From: JAWVFM01 sp038237625
GTDB lineage: Bacteria; Actinomycetota; Thermoleophilia; Solirubrobacterales; 70-9
Assembly: GCA_038237625.1 (NCBI GenBank)
Contig: JBBRYM010000013.1
Location: forward strand, 12,166-76,165
DNA length: 64,000 bases
Reading direction: 5' to 3'
Part shown: positions 30,245 through 38,867 of the stretch, one piece after another
Numbering within the stretch: position 1 is the first letter of the stretch
Layout: every line of letters begins with the position of its first letter
Position numbers and translations under genes: made by a program
The notes under the pieces: model-generated
Database searches by the model: none
What the model saw: only the letters and a program-made list of their open reading frames with translations
Told to the model about the DNA's origin: nothing

Positions 30245-30355
30245 GCCGTGGAGGTTATCCGCCTAGAATGCATGCCAGCCCGTGCGGCACGGCCGCCGGG
30301 CGTTGAACTTGAAGACGAGCTTTTTCGAGACCGACGAGATGGAAGGGAGCCCGAC

Positions 30356-30619
30356 TTGGCCTACGTGATCGCCGAGCCGTGCATCGGCCAGAAGGACAAC
30401 TCGTGTGTTGAGGTCTGTCCCGTGGACTGCATCCACCCGACCCCCGACGAGCCCGACTACGAGTCGGTCGAGCAGCTTTACATCGATCCCGACGAGTGCA
30501 TCGACTGCGACGCGTGCGTCGAGGCCTGCCCCGTCGACGCCTGCTTCGCCGAGGACCAGCTCCCCGAGGAGTGGTCCAAGTACACCGCGATCAACGTGGA
30601 GTACTACGCGGGTAAGTAG
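30356..30619 (+). CDS. fdxA: 7Fe ferredoxin
   Basis: An 87-residue electron carrier with one [3Fe-4S] and one [4Fe-4S] cluster. The first cysteine set is CIGQKDNSCVEVCPVDC and the second is CIDCDACVEACPVDAC, as in actinobacterial FdxA. The start is TTG 30356, preceded by GGAAGGGAG, giving the canonical AYVIAEPCIG N-terminus. It lies alone between divergent and convergent neighbours and could serve many redox enzymes. Confidence 0.93.
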   Translation: MAYVIAEPCIGQKDNSCVEVCPVDCIHPTPDEPDYESVEQLYIDPDECIDCDACVEACPVDACFAEDQLPEEWSKYTAINVEYYAGK

Positions 30620-30646
30620 CGCGTCCGGGTCGGAAGGCCCGTCGCT

Positions 30647-31801
30647 CTAGCCCTGGACGACGGGCAGCTCGGTGCCGCTGACGGCGCCGGCCGGGATCGC
30701 CACCGGGGGAGGCGCCTGCATCACCGGCAGCTCCTGAGGAGTTGCCGCGACGATGCCGCGCGCGGCGGCGCGAATCGCCTGCCCCGCGGGGGAGTCGGGC
30801 CGCTCGAGCACGAGGGGCGTGCCGCTATCAGCGTGCTCGCGAAGCTCCTCCGAGAGGGGTACCTTGCCCAGCAGCGGAACGTCGAGCTGATCGGCCAGGA
30901 GTTGGCCGCCGCCCTCGCCGAAGATCGTGAAGCGCTGGCCGTCGGGCGTGGTGAAGCCCGACATGTTCTCGATCACGCCGAAAACCTCGAGATCGACCTT
31001 CGCGGCCATCTCGGCCGCGCGCGCAGCGACGGTCTGCGCTGCGGGCTGCGGGGTCGTCACGATCAGCATCTTCGCCTGGGGTAGAAGCTGGGCCAGCGTC
31101 ATCGACACGTCGCCGGTGCCGGGGGGAAGGTCCAGGAGCAGGTAGTCGAGCTCGCCCCAGTCCACGTCCTCGAGGAACTGCTGGATCGCCTTGTGGAGCA
31201 TCGGCCCGCGCCAGACGACAGCGGAGTTGTCCTCCACGAAGAACCCGATCGAGATGACCTTGACGCCTGCCGGTCCATCGAGAGGAAGGATCTTGCGCTC
31301 GCGGTTGACCTGCGGGCGGCCGCCGACGCCGAGCATCCTCGGAATCGAGTAGCCGTAGACGTCGGCGTCGAGGGCGCCGGCGGACTGGCCCTCGGATGCC
31401 AGCGCGGCCGCGAGATTGGCCGTCATCGTCGACTTGCCGACACCACCCTTGCCGGAGGCGACACAGACCACGTTCTTCACCTTGGCCAGGGCTCCCTGCG
31501 GCAGCCGGCTACGGCCCAGGGCCTGCTGGAGCCCGGTCTTCTCCTCGTCGGAGAGAACGTCGAAGCCCACGCCGACGCGAGTCACGCCCTCGAGCACAAC
31601 GACGTTCTCGACGACGGCCTGCTGAAAGTGGTTTCGGACCGGGCAGCCGGCCGTGGTGAGCGAGACGACCACGTCGACGCCGCCGTCATCACCGATGTCG
31701 ATGGAGCGGACCATGCCGAGCTCGACAATCGATCGCCGCAGCTCGGGGTCGATGACGGCGCGCAGTGCGTCGGTTACCTGGTCCGAAGTGGGGAGTGTCA
31801 C
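30647..31801 (-). CDS. mrp: Mrp/NBP35-family iron-sulfur carrier ATPase
   Basis: A 384-residue protein with an N-terminal MIP18/DUF59 domain (about 5-85, containing TTAGCPVRNHFQQAV) and a P-loop ATPase domain with the deviant Walker A GKGGVGKST near 115-123, DLPPGTGDV and IENMSGF. Mrp proteins carry and deliver Fe-S clusters. The CxxC that usually follows the ENMS motif is absent here (TPDG instead), as I recall also for mycobacterial Mrp, so cluster bridging must differ from the E. coli ApbC model. The start is GTG 31801 with GACAAT six bases upstream. A structured region lies upstream of the gene. Confidence 0.9.
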   Translation of the reverse strand: MTLPTSDQVTDALRAVIDPELRRSIVELGMVRSIDIGDDGGVDVVVSLTTAGCPVRNHFQQAVVENVVVLEGVTRVGVGFDVLSDEEKTGLQQALGRSRLPQGALAKVKNVVCVASGKGGVGKSTMTANLAAALASEGQSAGALDADVYGYSIPRMLGVGGRPQVNRERKILPLDGPAGVKVISIGFFVEDNSAVVWRGPMLHKAIQQFLEDVDWGELDYLLLDLPPGTGDVSMTLAQLLPQAKMLIVTTPQPAAQTVAARAAEMAAKVDLEVFGVIENMSGFTTPDGQRFTIFGEGGGQLLADQLDVPLLGKVPLSEELREHADSGTPLVLERPDSPAGQAIRAAARGIVAATPQELPVMQAPPPVAIPAGAVSGTELPVVQG

Positions 31802-31948
31802 ACCCGAATTGTCGCAAAGCTGGTGAAAGGTGTTCCCGGGGGCCGCGCCCTAGCCCGGCAGGGCGGACGCGGAAGCTCGAAAAAATGCCCGCGGCGGAGC
31901 CGTGGCACGTTATTTCAGGCGAGAGCGGAGCACCTGCCGGAGTTAAAT

Positions 31949-31979
31949 GACCAACGGGCCCATGATGGGCCCGTTGGTC
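31949..31979 (-). terminator. 15-bp perfect hairpin at the end of the structured region
   Basis: GACCAACGGGCCCAT and its exact complement flank one central base. On the minus strand the hairpin is followed by TTTAA (after GGTCA), a weak uridine tract, whereas on the plus strand G-rich sequence follows. A minus-strand terminator for the upstream structured RNA or the phasin-like gene is the simplest reading. Confidence 0.6.
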
Positions 31980-31984
31980 GGGAG

Positions 31985-32115
31985 GAGAGGTTGCTATGTC
32001 TGCCCGCGAGATGTCATTGCGGGCGGCATTGCCGCCCTTACCTGCTGCTTTCGGGGCAAAGCCCCTCAACAACACACCCGGCGGGCAGATCCCTCCGGCG
32101 CGCCGCCAACCTCTC
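31985..32115 (-). ncRNA. Candidate structured RNA between phasin-like gene and mrp
   Basis: Nested perfect complementarity spans 131 bases of a 337-base gene-free gap. P1 is GAGAGGTTG (31985-31993) with CAACCTCTC (32107-32115). P2 is TCTGCCCGC (31999-32007) with GCGGGCAGA (32081-32089). Inside lie two hairpins, GGGCGGC-ATT-GCCGCCC (32021-32037) and GGGGC-AAA-GCCCC (32053-32065), giving a multibranched fold. The strong hairpin at 31949-31979 follows on the minus strand, so minus is the likely sense. I match it to no known class with confidence. 31802-31948 holds only a weak GC hairpin (GCCCT/AGGGC at 31847-31864). A cluster of REP palindromes is the main alternative. Confidence 0.4.
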
Positions 32116-32138
32116 GCGCGGCGACCGGGCTAAGGGTG

Positions 32139-32624
32139 CTAGACCAGCGTGGAGACGCGCTCCTGAACCGTGGACTGAGCCTTCTTGAGGTTGTCCTCGA
32201 TCTGGGTGCGACCCTCGCGCACGCGCTTTTCGAGCTGCGTGCGGTTGCGCTTGACCGCGGTCTCGACCGAACGGCGACGCTGCTTGAGGTCGCGCTCGAA
32301 GCGATTGCTGGTGGTGCGCACCCGCTGCGTGGCGCGACGGCGGGCGCTGGCGCCACGACGCTCGACACGGTTGAGCTCGCGGGTGACCTGGGTGCGGAAG
32401 CTCTTCAGCTCGCGCTCAGCGGTCGTACGGGAGGTCCAGGGCTCGACGATCTCGTTGACGCGATCGGCGACGGTGAGGGCAGCACCAACGGGAACGTCGA
32501 GGCCGCGCTCAGCGGTCTGACGGACACGGTCGGAAGCGGTCTCGCTCGCCTGGGTCTGAGTCTTGGCGCTGGAAGCGTTGTTGGCGGTGGTCTTGTTGGC
32601 GGTGGTCTTGTTGGCGGTTGCCAT
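32139..32624 (-). CDS. Coiled-coil, basic phasin-like protein
   Basis: A 161-residue protein starting at ATG 32624 behind AGAGGGG. The N-terminus is a low-complexity NKTTANKTTAN repeat, encoded by three near-identical 15-base units. The rest is almost entirely helical and highly charged (RTTAERELKSFRTQVTRELNRVERRGASARRR ... NLKKAQSTVQERVSTLV), a coiled coil rich in Arg and Gln. The Ala/Lys/Thr-rich start and amphipathic helix recall phasins and histone-like PhaF proteins that coat storage granules or bind DNA. The function is a guess. Its AT-rich upstream region holds TCCTTA-CTTC-TAAGGA (32669-32684), a possible operator. Confidence 0.75.
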   Translation of the reverse strand: MATANKTTANKTTANNASSAKTQTQASETASDRVRQTAERGLDVPVGAALTVADRVNEIVEPWTSRTTAERELKSFRTQVTRELNRVERRGASARRRATQRVRTTSNRFERDLKQRRRSVETAVKRNRTQLEKRVREGRTQIEDNLKKAQSTVQERVSTLV

Positions 32625-32765
32625 ATGAATAACCCCTCTCGAATGGGTTGTGTTCTTTGGATTTAATGTCCTTACTTCTAAGGATATCGAGTCTATCAAC
32701 CCGAACAGGTGTTTGTACTCTGGCCCTTGTGGGGGGTTACAGAACGGCGAGGGATCTGAAGGCGT

Positions 32766-33851
32766 TCAGGCGCGGGCGAGGGTGCCCACGCGTTCGATCC
32801 AAGCTGCGGGCGATTCGAGCTCGTCCGCCGTGGGCATCGCCTCCGCCGAGCTCCAGACGAGGTTGAGGCAGTCAAGGCCGGCTTTCTCGACGACGCCGTC
32901 GCAGAACGCCTTGCCCAGCCGATATTGCTGCATCTTCATTTCCAACCCCAAGAGGCGTGCGATCGCAACTCCCAGGCCGGCACGCGACTGCCGGCGCTCG
33001 TCGAGGCGCGCCCTGAGCTCTGCCAGGTCGGCCTCGCGCCCGGGAGCGGCGCGGTCCATTGTGTGCTCGGCGTAGCCCTCGATCACCGCCATCACCGCCT
33101 GGAGACGGTCGAGCAACGCTGCCTGCTCCGGCCCGGCCAGCATGCGCGCTGCCTCGCCCCGCAGGAGCTTGCGCACGGTCTCGCGAGGATCGGAGGTCAC
33201 CAGGCGCCGCGCCAGCGCACCGAGCCGAGCCCCGTCGATCCCGTTCGAGCTGGACTCGATCAATTCACGGAGCGTCGAGGCGATGTGATCCCGCAGCCAC
33301 GGAACGCCCCCGAACTGCAGCGCGTGAGTGGTCTCGTGAAGAACGATCCATTCGAGGAAGACCGCCGCGTGGCCCCCGAGCTCACGGTGCGTGGCTTCGA
33401 GATTGGTCTCCACCAGGAACAGTCGCGGCATCCGCTGCGATTCGCCGAGCGAGATGTCGAACTGGCCGAGCACGCGCCGCGCCATGAGGCCGACGGCCGC
33501 TCCGGCCTCCGCGCCCGCAGCCCGGCCGGCGACCGCTCGCACGACGCCGTTCAGCGGCCCCGGCAGCGACAGCCCGGCGTTAATTTTCTTCTCGAGCTCC
33601 GCGGAGAGGTCCCGCAGGTTCGTGATTCCCGCCCGCGCCCACGCCGCACGGTCGATCGACTCGCCCACCGGAATGGGCGTTTCCGGCACAAGTCCCGTGT
33701 AGGCCGCAACGCGCGGCAGCGCAGCTTCGAAGGCGCCGGCGACGGCCTGCGGTCCGAAGGGACGCTCGCTTCCGATCGGCTCTGGAGTCGGGCCCGCCAT
33801 CGTCGTTGCGACGCGCTCGGCCAGGCTCCAGTCGACGAATTCGCTGCTCAT
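32766..33851 (-). CDS. Zinc-dependent metalloprotease-like protein (DUF2342 / zincin_2)
   Basis: A 361-residue cytosolic protein. It holds the zincin motif HETTHALQFGGVPWLRDH (HExxH variant, around residue 175) and GYAEHTMD further on, where a later His is expected to act as ligand, plus an overall helical fold. This matches the DUF2342 family that often sits near F420-biosynthesis or tRNA-lysidine synthetase genes in actinobacteria; neither lies here. Peptidase activity has not been shown for the family as far as I know. Its start overlaps the stop of the phosphatase gene by four bases. Confidence 0.87.
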   Translation of the reverse strand: MSSEFVDWSLAERVATTMAGPTPEPIGSERPFGPQAVAGAFEAALPRVAAYTGLVPETPIPVGESIDRAAWARAGITNLRDLSAELEKKINAGLSLPGPLNGVVRAVAGRAAGAEAGAAVGLMARRVLGQFDISLGESQRMPRLFLVETNLEATHRELGGHAAVFLEWIVLHETTHALQFGGVPWLRDHIASTLRELIESSSNGIDGARLGALARRLVTSDPRETVRKLLRGEAARMLAGPEQAALLDRLQAVMAVIEGYAEHTMDRAAPGREADLAELRARLDERRQSRAGLGVAIARLLGLEMKMQQYRLGKAFCDGVVEKAGLDCLNLVWSSAEAMPTADELESPAAWIERVGTLARA

Positions 33852-34732
33852 CGGCGCGCCTCCATTGCGTCGACGGCGCGCTGAGCCTCGGCGAGGGGTT
33901 CGAGCATCTCCTCCTCGAGCGCCGCGATCACGTGGTAGCGAACGTCCAGTCCCAGCCCAGCCTCGAGGCCTTCATCCGGAATCGCAAGCGCTCCTCCCGC
34001 CTCGCGCACGATGAGCTGGGCCGCAGCGAGGTCAACGGACCGGCAGGGCCTGCCGGTCAGCATCCCATCGAAGCGCCCGCCCGCCACGTAGCAGAGGGAG
34101 ATCGCGATCGAGCCGACGGCGCGAATGCGGAAGGCCTGTCCCGAAAGCACCCTGGCAACCTCCACCACACGCTCGGGCTTTGCCGACTCCATCCCAACCA
34201 CCTCGAGCCCGTAGCCGGGGCCGCTGGCATTCAGCTCGGCGCCGTTGAGGGCGGCGCCGGCCCCGCGCACAGCCACGTACTCCTCGCGGGCTCCGAAGTC
34301 GTAGACATAGCCAAGCGCCACGTCGGCGAGGGACTCGCCATCCGCGATCGCAATCGAGAGCGCGTGACTGGGCAGCATCCTGCGGGCGTTCAGCGAGCCG
34401 TCGATCGGATCGATGACGGCGCGGCCCGCTCCATCGCCGGAGCCGATGGCCAGCTCGCCTCGCTCCTCGGAAATCGCCACGAGGAAAAGCCCAGCCTCGG
34501 CGAGCGCGTCGAGCTCGGAGAAGACCACGTCCTCACAGCGACGGTCGATCGCGAGAGAGCGATCGCCGCCTTCCCCCACGCCCTCGTAGACCGTTCGGTC
34601 GGCTATCGAAGGGAAGGCGGCGAAGAGCTCGCGCTGGGCGTCGACCATCCGCCGAAAGGAATCCAGCCAGCGCCCGACGCCGAGGCCCAGGATCGTCGGG
34701 TCGCCGATCGGCGTGGTCGTCTGCGAAGCCAT
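33848..34732 (-). CDS. Inositol monophosphatase family protein
   Basis: A 294-residue Mg-dependent phosphatase-like protein. The family motifs are present in slightly altered form: EER (about 88-90) for the first metal ligand, DPIDGSLN (about 107) instead of DPIDGTxN, and a C-terminal SVDLAAAQLIVREAGG instead of WDxAAG. Substrates in the family range from inositol-1-phosphate to fructose-1,6-bisphosphate and PAP; none can be singled out. TAGCCT lies six bases before ATG 34732, so the message is probably leaderless. It is coupled to the downstream zincin gene by a four-base overlap and is divergent from the helicase-nuclease gene. Confidence 0.85.
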   Translation of the reverse strand: MASQTTTPIGDPTILGLGVGRWLDSFRRMVDAQRELFAAFPSIADRTVYEGVGEGGDRSLAIDRRCEDVVFSELDALAEAGLFLVAISEERGELAIGSGDGAGRAVIDPIDGSLNARRMLPSHALSIAIADGESLADVALGYVYDFGAREEYVAVRGAGAALNGAELNASGPGYGLEVVGMESAKPERVVEVARVLSGQAFRIRAVGSIAISLCYVAGGRFDGMLTGRPCRSVDLAAAQLIVREAGGALAIPDEGLEAGLGLDVRYHVIAALEEEMLEPLAEAQRAVDAMEARR

Positions 34733-34772
34733 CGGCCAAGGCTACTGAGCGCCCAGATGTAGCTTTAGTGAG

Positions 34773-37700
34773 ATGGAGGAATCGCCCGGGCGCCGCGAGA
34801 CCACGCCTGAGCAGCGGCAGGTCGCCGGGCACCCCAGTGGCCCTCTTCTCGTAGTTGGTCCCGCCGGCAGCGGGCGCAGCCAGGCGCTGGCCGGCCGAGC
34901 GGCCGCTCTCGCTCGTCGCGGCACGCCGATCGACCGGATCCTCGTCCTCACCTCCTCTCGGGCGGGCGCTGCGGGCCTGCGCGCGCTGATCGAGGCCCGG
35001 GTCGATCCGGCCCACGAGGAGCTCGCGGTCGACACGTACGCCGGAATCGCCGAGTCGCTGCTCCTCGAGCACGCCCTGGAGGCGGGGATCGATCCGTTCG
35101 TGGTCCGCGTCTCGGCCGCCGACCGGCTTGCGATCCTTCTCGACCGCGTCGACGAGCTGCCGCTGCGGCGCCACGAGATTCGCGGCAACCCCGCCGGGCT
35201 CCTCGCCAGGCTGCTGGGGCGCATCGACGCGCTAAAAGGGGAGGGGATCGGTCCCGGCAGGCTTCGACAGTGGGCCGAGGAGCAGGCTCGTGGCGCGAAC
35301 GACCCACCGGGGCGCGAAGCCGCCGGCCGGGAGCTCGAGTTCGCCGAGCTCTACGCGGCCCACGACCGCATCCTGCGCGAGCGCGGCGGCATCGACGGCG
35401 GCGACCTCGTGATCGAGCTCAGCCGCCTCCTTCGCGAGAACGCCGATGTTCGCGCCGCCATCGCCGAGCGCTTTCCGTTCGTCCTCGTCGACGAGCTCGA
35501 GGACACTGGAGCGGCGCACAGGGGTCTGATCTCCCTGCTCGCAGTCGACGACAACGTGACCGCCGCCGCCGACCCGGCGCAGGGTATACGGGCATTTCGC
35601 GGCGCCGGCACGGTCGCGGTGGAGGACTTCCGCCGCCACTATCCGGCCTGCGAGACGATCGAGCTCTCCAGGCCGGTGCGATTCGGAGCCGGAATCGCAG
35701 CCGCCGCCGACGCGATCCTCGGCAGGGCGGGGGACGCCCGGCCTCTGGATCCCGGCGAGGTTCGGCTATGGCGCTGCGAGGGCGAGCGGGCACAGGCTCA
35801 GGCCGCGGCTCGCGACGTCGAGAGGCTGATCGCGTCAGGTGAGGTGCGCCCCGAGCGGATCGGATTGATCGCCGGCGGGGGCTGGCGCGAGGCACGCCTG
35901 ATCGCGGCCGCGTTCGAGGAGCGTGGCGTCCCCTTCCGGTTCCTCGGCGACGGCGCGCTCTTTCAGCGGCCGGAGGTTCGCGACGCACTCGCCTGGCTGC
36001 GCCTCCTTGCTGATTCGAATGACGCCGCCGCGGTCGTGAGGGCCGTCACTCGCCCTCCGATCGAGCTGCGTTCGGGTGACCTCGCGCGCTGCACCACGAT
36101 CGCGCGGCGCCGAAAGCTCGACATGGTCAGTGCCCTCGAGGCCGCGCTCGAGAGCCCCCAGATTGGCCCCGAGGCTCGTGACCGCATTCACGCCTTCCTG
36201 CGGCTGCGCGCCGGGGCCGCTGCGGCTATGGAGCAGATGCGCCCCGACGCCTTCGTCCGGCGCCTCGTCGAGCGGATTGGCGTGCGGCGTCATCGGCTGT
36301 TCGCCGCCACGCCGGAGACGGCCGAACGGCTCCAGAGCCTGGCGCGGCTCGCCGAGCGGGCTGCCGACTGGTCCCGGCGCGAGCCCAGTGGCTCGGCTCG
36401 TGAGTTCATCCGCGAGCTGGCGGCCGTGGCCGACGCCGGCGACCTCGACGCCGGCGACCCGAACCCGCCTCCGGCCGGCGCGGCGGTGATCGCCGAGGCC
36501 GACCAGATGAAGGGCATGGAGCTCGATCACGTCTATGTCCTGGGGCTTGGGCGCTCCGGCCTGGAGCCGCAGGCCTGGCGCGAGAGATGGGTTCCGGAAG
36601 AGCTCTTGGAGGACGAGCGCCCGCAGCCAGGCCCCGAGCTCGCGGCCACCCGCCGCGCCCAGCTCGCCTACGTCGCCGCAACCCGGGCGCGGCGCTCGCT
36701 CGTGATGTCATGGCCGGAGTCGCCAACGGGGCCCGCCGGACCCGGGCCTGAGTACGAGGCGGTCGCGGCGGCTCTGGGTGTGAGCGAGGAACTCCACGTC
36801 GAGGAGCTCTTCGGCCCCGCCGAGGGCCTTCATTCCACCTACCGCATGCTGCGCGACGAGGTCCTCGAGGCGTCCTGGCGGGCCGGATCGGCGCTCTCTG
36901 AGATGCGCTTGGACACCGCCGAAGACGTGAACGGGGCAGTCGCGCGATTCCTGGAGCTCCTGAAGCTCGCCGCCCTGATCCAGCGCCCGGGCGAGGAAGC
37001 CGTCGGTGAGGCCCTCGCCGGCCTCAACGAGCTGATTCGCCGGATCGCGACCGACGAGCAGCGGGCCGTGCTCGACCGTTCGTCGCTCGACGAGTACGTC
37101 CTCGGCGAGGAGACGGCAACGGGCGCGCGGCGCGAGCTGGTGGGGGCGGCCAGCGAGCCCGGTCTCGAGCAATTCATCCCCCGCAGGGGCGAGGGCCTAG
37201 CCCTCTCGGCCTCCGACATCGATCTGTACCGCACCTGTCCGCTCAAGTACAAGTTCGCGCGAGTCTTCTCCATCCCCCAGGAACCAACGATCAACCAGCG
37301 CTTCGGCATCCTGATTCACCAGGTGCTTCAGCGCTTTCACTCCGAGGAGCTCCGGCGCCCCGGCGTGGGCGAGGGTTTGGATCCACCGGGAAGCCTCGAC
37401 CGCTTGCTGGCTCTCTTCGAGTCAGGCTGGCGGCGGACAGGCTTTGGCTCATCCGACGATGAGCTTCAGTACCGCGACCGCGCGGTGGCGGCGCTCGCGC
37501 GCTATCACGAGCACCACACCACCGCCGCGGCCCGGCCGGTATGGCTCGAGCGCAGCTTCGCGTTTGCCATCGGCCCGCACCAGCTGCGGGGCCGCGTCGA
37601 CCGCGTCGACCGCCTGCCCGACGGTGGCTACGAGGTGATCGATTACAAGACCGGCGGAGCGAAGGCGGCGATCGAGCTGACCGACGACGTGCAGATACCC

Positions 37701-37940
37701 CTCTACCGCCTCGGCGCTCGGGCGGCCTGGGAAGTCGAGCCGGCGGGCGGCGCCTACTGGTACATACTCGACGACGAGCGCGTTTCAGTTCCAGCGGCGC
37801 CCGACGACGCCGAGCGCGTCGAGCGCACCGTGCTGGAGGTCGCCGGCGGCATCGAGGGGCAGGACTTCGAGCCCCGCCCCTCGTACGAGATCTGCTCCTG
37901 GTGCGACTACCGGCTGATCTGCCCGGCCTCGGAGGCCTAG
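34773..37940 (+). CDS. UvrD-like helicase with C-terminal PD-(D/E)XK nuclease; Walker A Lys replaced by Arg
   Basis: A 1055-residue protein in the superfamily 1 helicase plus RecB-like nuclease class (AddAB/AdnAB type). The P-loop reads GPAGSGRS, with Arg35 where the catalytic Lys belongs. Walker B is VDELEDT (Asp240, Glu241). The motif III region is AAADPAQGIRAFRGA in place of the usual GDxxQxIYxFRGA. DQMKG (577-581) and AYVAATRARR (632-641) represent motifs V and VI. The nuclease domain is intact, with RGRVDRVDR and VIDYKTG (Asp957, Lys959). Cys822 with Cys1041, Cys1044 and Cys1050 makes a Fe-S cluster clasp. So the nuclease looks active and the motor weakened. TAGCTT lies seven bases before the ATG. 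A partner subunit is not nearby. Confidence 0.88.
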   Translation: MEESPGRRETTPEQRQVAGHPSGPLLVVGPAGSGRSQALAGRAAALARRGTPIDRILVLTSSRAGAAGLRALIEARVDPAHEELAVDTYAGIAESLLLEHALEAGIDPFVVRVSAADRLAILLDRVDELPLRRHEIRGNPAGLLARLLGRIDALKGEGIGPGRLRQWAEEQARGANDPPGREAAGRELEFAELYAAHDRILRERGGIDGGDLVIELSRLLRENADVRAAIAERFPFVLVDELEDTGAAHRGLISLLAVDDNVTAAADPAQGIRAFRGAGTVAVEDFRRHYPACETIELSRPVRFGAGIAAAADAILGRAGDARPLDPGEVRLWRCEGERAQAQAAARDVERLIASGEVRPERIGLIAGGGWREARLIAAAFEERGVPFRFLGDGALFQRPEVRDALAWLRLLADSNDAAAVVRAVTRPPIELRSGDLARCTTIARRRKLDMVSALEAALESPQIGPEARDRIHAFLRLRAGAAAAMEQMRPDAFVRRLVERIGVRRHRLFAATPETAERLQSLARLAERAADWSRREPSGSAREFIRELAAVADAGDLDAGDPNPPPAGAAVIAEADQMKGMELDHVYVLGLGRSGLEPQAWRERWVPEELLEDERPQPGPELAATRRAQLAYVAATRARRSLVMSWPESPTGPAGPGPEYEAVAAALGVSEELHVEELFGPAEGLHSTYRMLRDEVLEASWRAGSALSEMRLDTAEDVNGAVARFLELLKLAALIQRPGEEAVGEALAGLNELIRRIATDEQRAVLDRSSLDEYVLGEETATGARRELVGAASEPGLEQFIPRRGEGLALSASDIDLYRTCPLKYKFARVFSIPQEPTINQRFGILIHQVLQRFHSEELRRPGVGEGLDPPGSLDRLLALFESGWRRTGFGSSDDELQYRDRAVAALARYHEHHTTAAARPVWLERSFAFAIGPHQLRGRVDRVDRLPDGGYEVIDYKTGGAKAAIELTDDVQIPLYRLGARAAWEVEPAGGAYWYILDDERVSVPAAPDDAERVERTVLEVAGGIEGQDFEPRPSYEICSWCDYRLICPASEA

Positions 37941-38824
37941 GAGGGCTCCGGGTCGTCGCCGCGCTGGCGCAGGAACGCCTGGAACTCGCGGGCGATCGCA
38001 TCGCCCGACGGCACCTCGCCGCCAAGACCAACGTCCTCCTCGCTCTGGGCTTCCTCGAGCTGGCGGACGAGCTCGGCAATCTCGGCGTTGCCCTCGACCG
38101 CTCGGGTGATCTGCTCCTCGAATTGCCCCGCCGCGTCCTCGAGCTCCGGCGCCTCGATCGCGATCCCCGTGAAGGCCTCGAGGCGGCGCAGGAGCGCGAG
38201 GGCGGCCTTCGGGTTCGGGACTGTGGCGACGTAGTGGGGGATGGCGGCCCAGAGGCTTGCCGAGACGATGCCGCTTTGCCGGCAGGCGTCGTGGATCACG
38301 CCGACGATGCCGGTTGGCCCCTCGTAGCTCGATCGGGAGAGGTTCAGCCGCTCGACGAGGTCGGGATCGGAGGCGAGCCCGGTGATCGGCACGGGCCGGG
38401 TGTGGGCGACGTCGGCGATGAGCGCCCCGAGCGAGATGACCATCTCGACCTCCAGTCGGTCGATTGCGGCCATTACCGTCTCGCTGAAGCCACGCCAGCG
38501 ATTGTTCGGCTCGATGCCGCTCAGCAGAACCAGATCGCGTTCGGCCCCGGGGGCCTGGGCGGCGAGGAAGACGTTTGCGGGCCACCCGACCTGGCGGGTC
38601 TGCCCCTCGTCGAGGCTGATGCTGGGCCGGTTGACCTGGAAGTCGTAGAACTCCTCGGGATCGATGTGGGCGACCGGCCGGGCCTCGAGCGAGGAGGCGA
38701 TGGCGGTGAGTGCCGAGGTTGCCGATCCGGCGCCGTCGTTCCAGCCGGCGAAGGCGGCGACGAGGATCGGCGAGCGAAGCTCGGGGAGCTCGCCGTCGAA
38801 GATGAGGGAGTCGGATTGGGCCAC
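37937..38824 (-). CDS. PAC2-family protein
   Basis: A 295-residue protein of the proteasome-assembly-chaperone-2 family. It has FDGELPELRSPILVAAFAGWNDGAGSATSAL at the N-terminus, EEFYDFQVNRPSI, and GIEPNNRWRGFSETV, all typical of actinobacterial PAC2 proteins. It ends in an acidic tail (EEAQSEEDVG). The role in bacteria is unresolved; the family name comes from the eukaryotic homologue. The start is GTG 38824 with TAGATT eight bases upstream. Its stop overlaps that of the helicase-nuclease in a CTAG shared by both strands. Confidence 0.88.
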   Translation of the reverse strand: MAQSDSLIFDGELPELRSPILVAAFAGWNDGAGSATSALTAIASSLEARPVAHIDPEEFYDFQVNRPSISLDEGQTRQVGWPANVFLAAQAPGAERDLVLLSGIEPNNRWRGFSETVMAAIDRLEVEMVISLGALIADVAHTRPVPITGLASDPDLVERLNLSRSSYEGPTGIVGVIHDACRQSGIVSASLWAAIPHYVATVPNPKAALALLRRLEAFTGIAIEAPELEDAAGQFEEQITRAVEGNAEIAELVRQLEEAQSEEDVGLGGEVPSGDAIAREFQAFLRQRGDDPEPS

Positions 38825-38867
38825 TGCGACTGAATCTACCGTCCGGGGTTCCGATCAACATCGGGAT

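Noticed and set aside
31985..32115. Assignment of the structured gap to 6S RNA, SRP RNA or tmRNA
   Set aside because: No SRP core, no tRNA-like domain, and two internal hairpins instead of one central bubble; left as an unclassified candidate.
31947..32666. Possible plus-strand protein across the structured gap
   Set aside because: Low-complexity translation, runs antisense into the coiled-coil gene, no ribosome site; the DNA is better explained as paired RNA stems.
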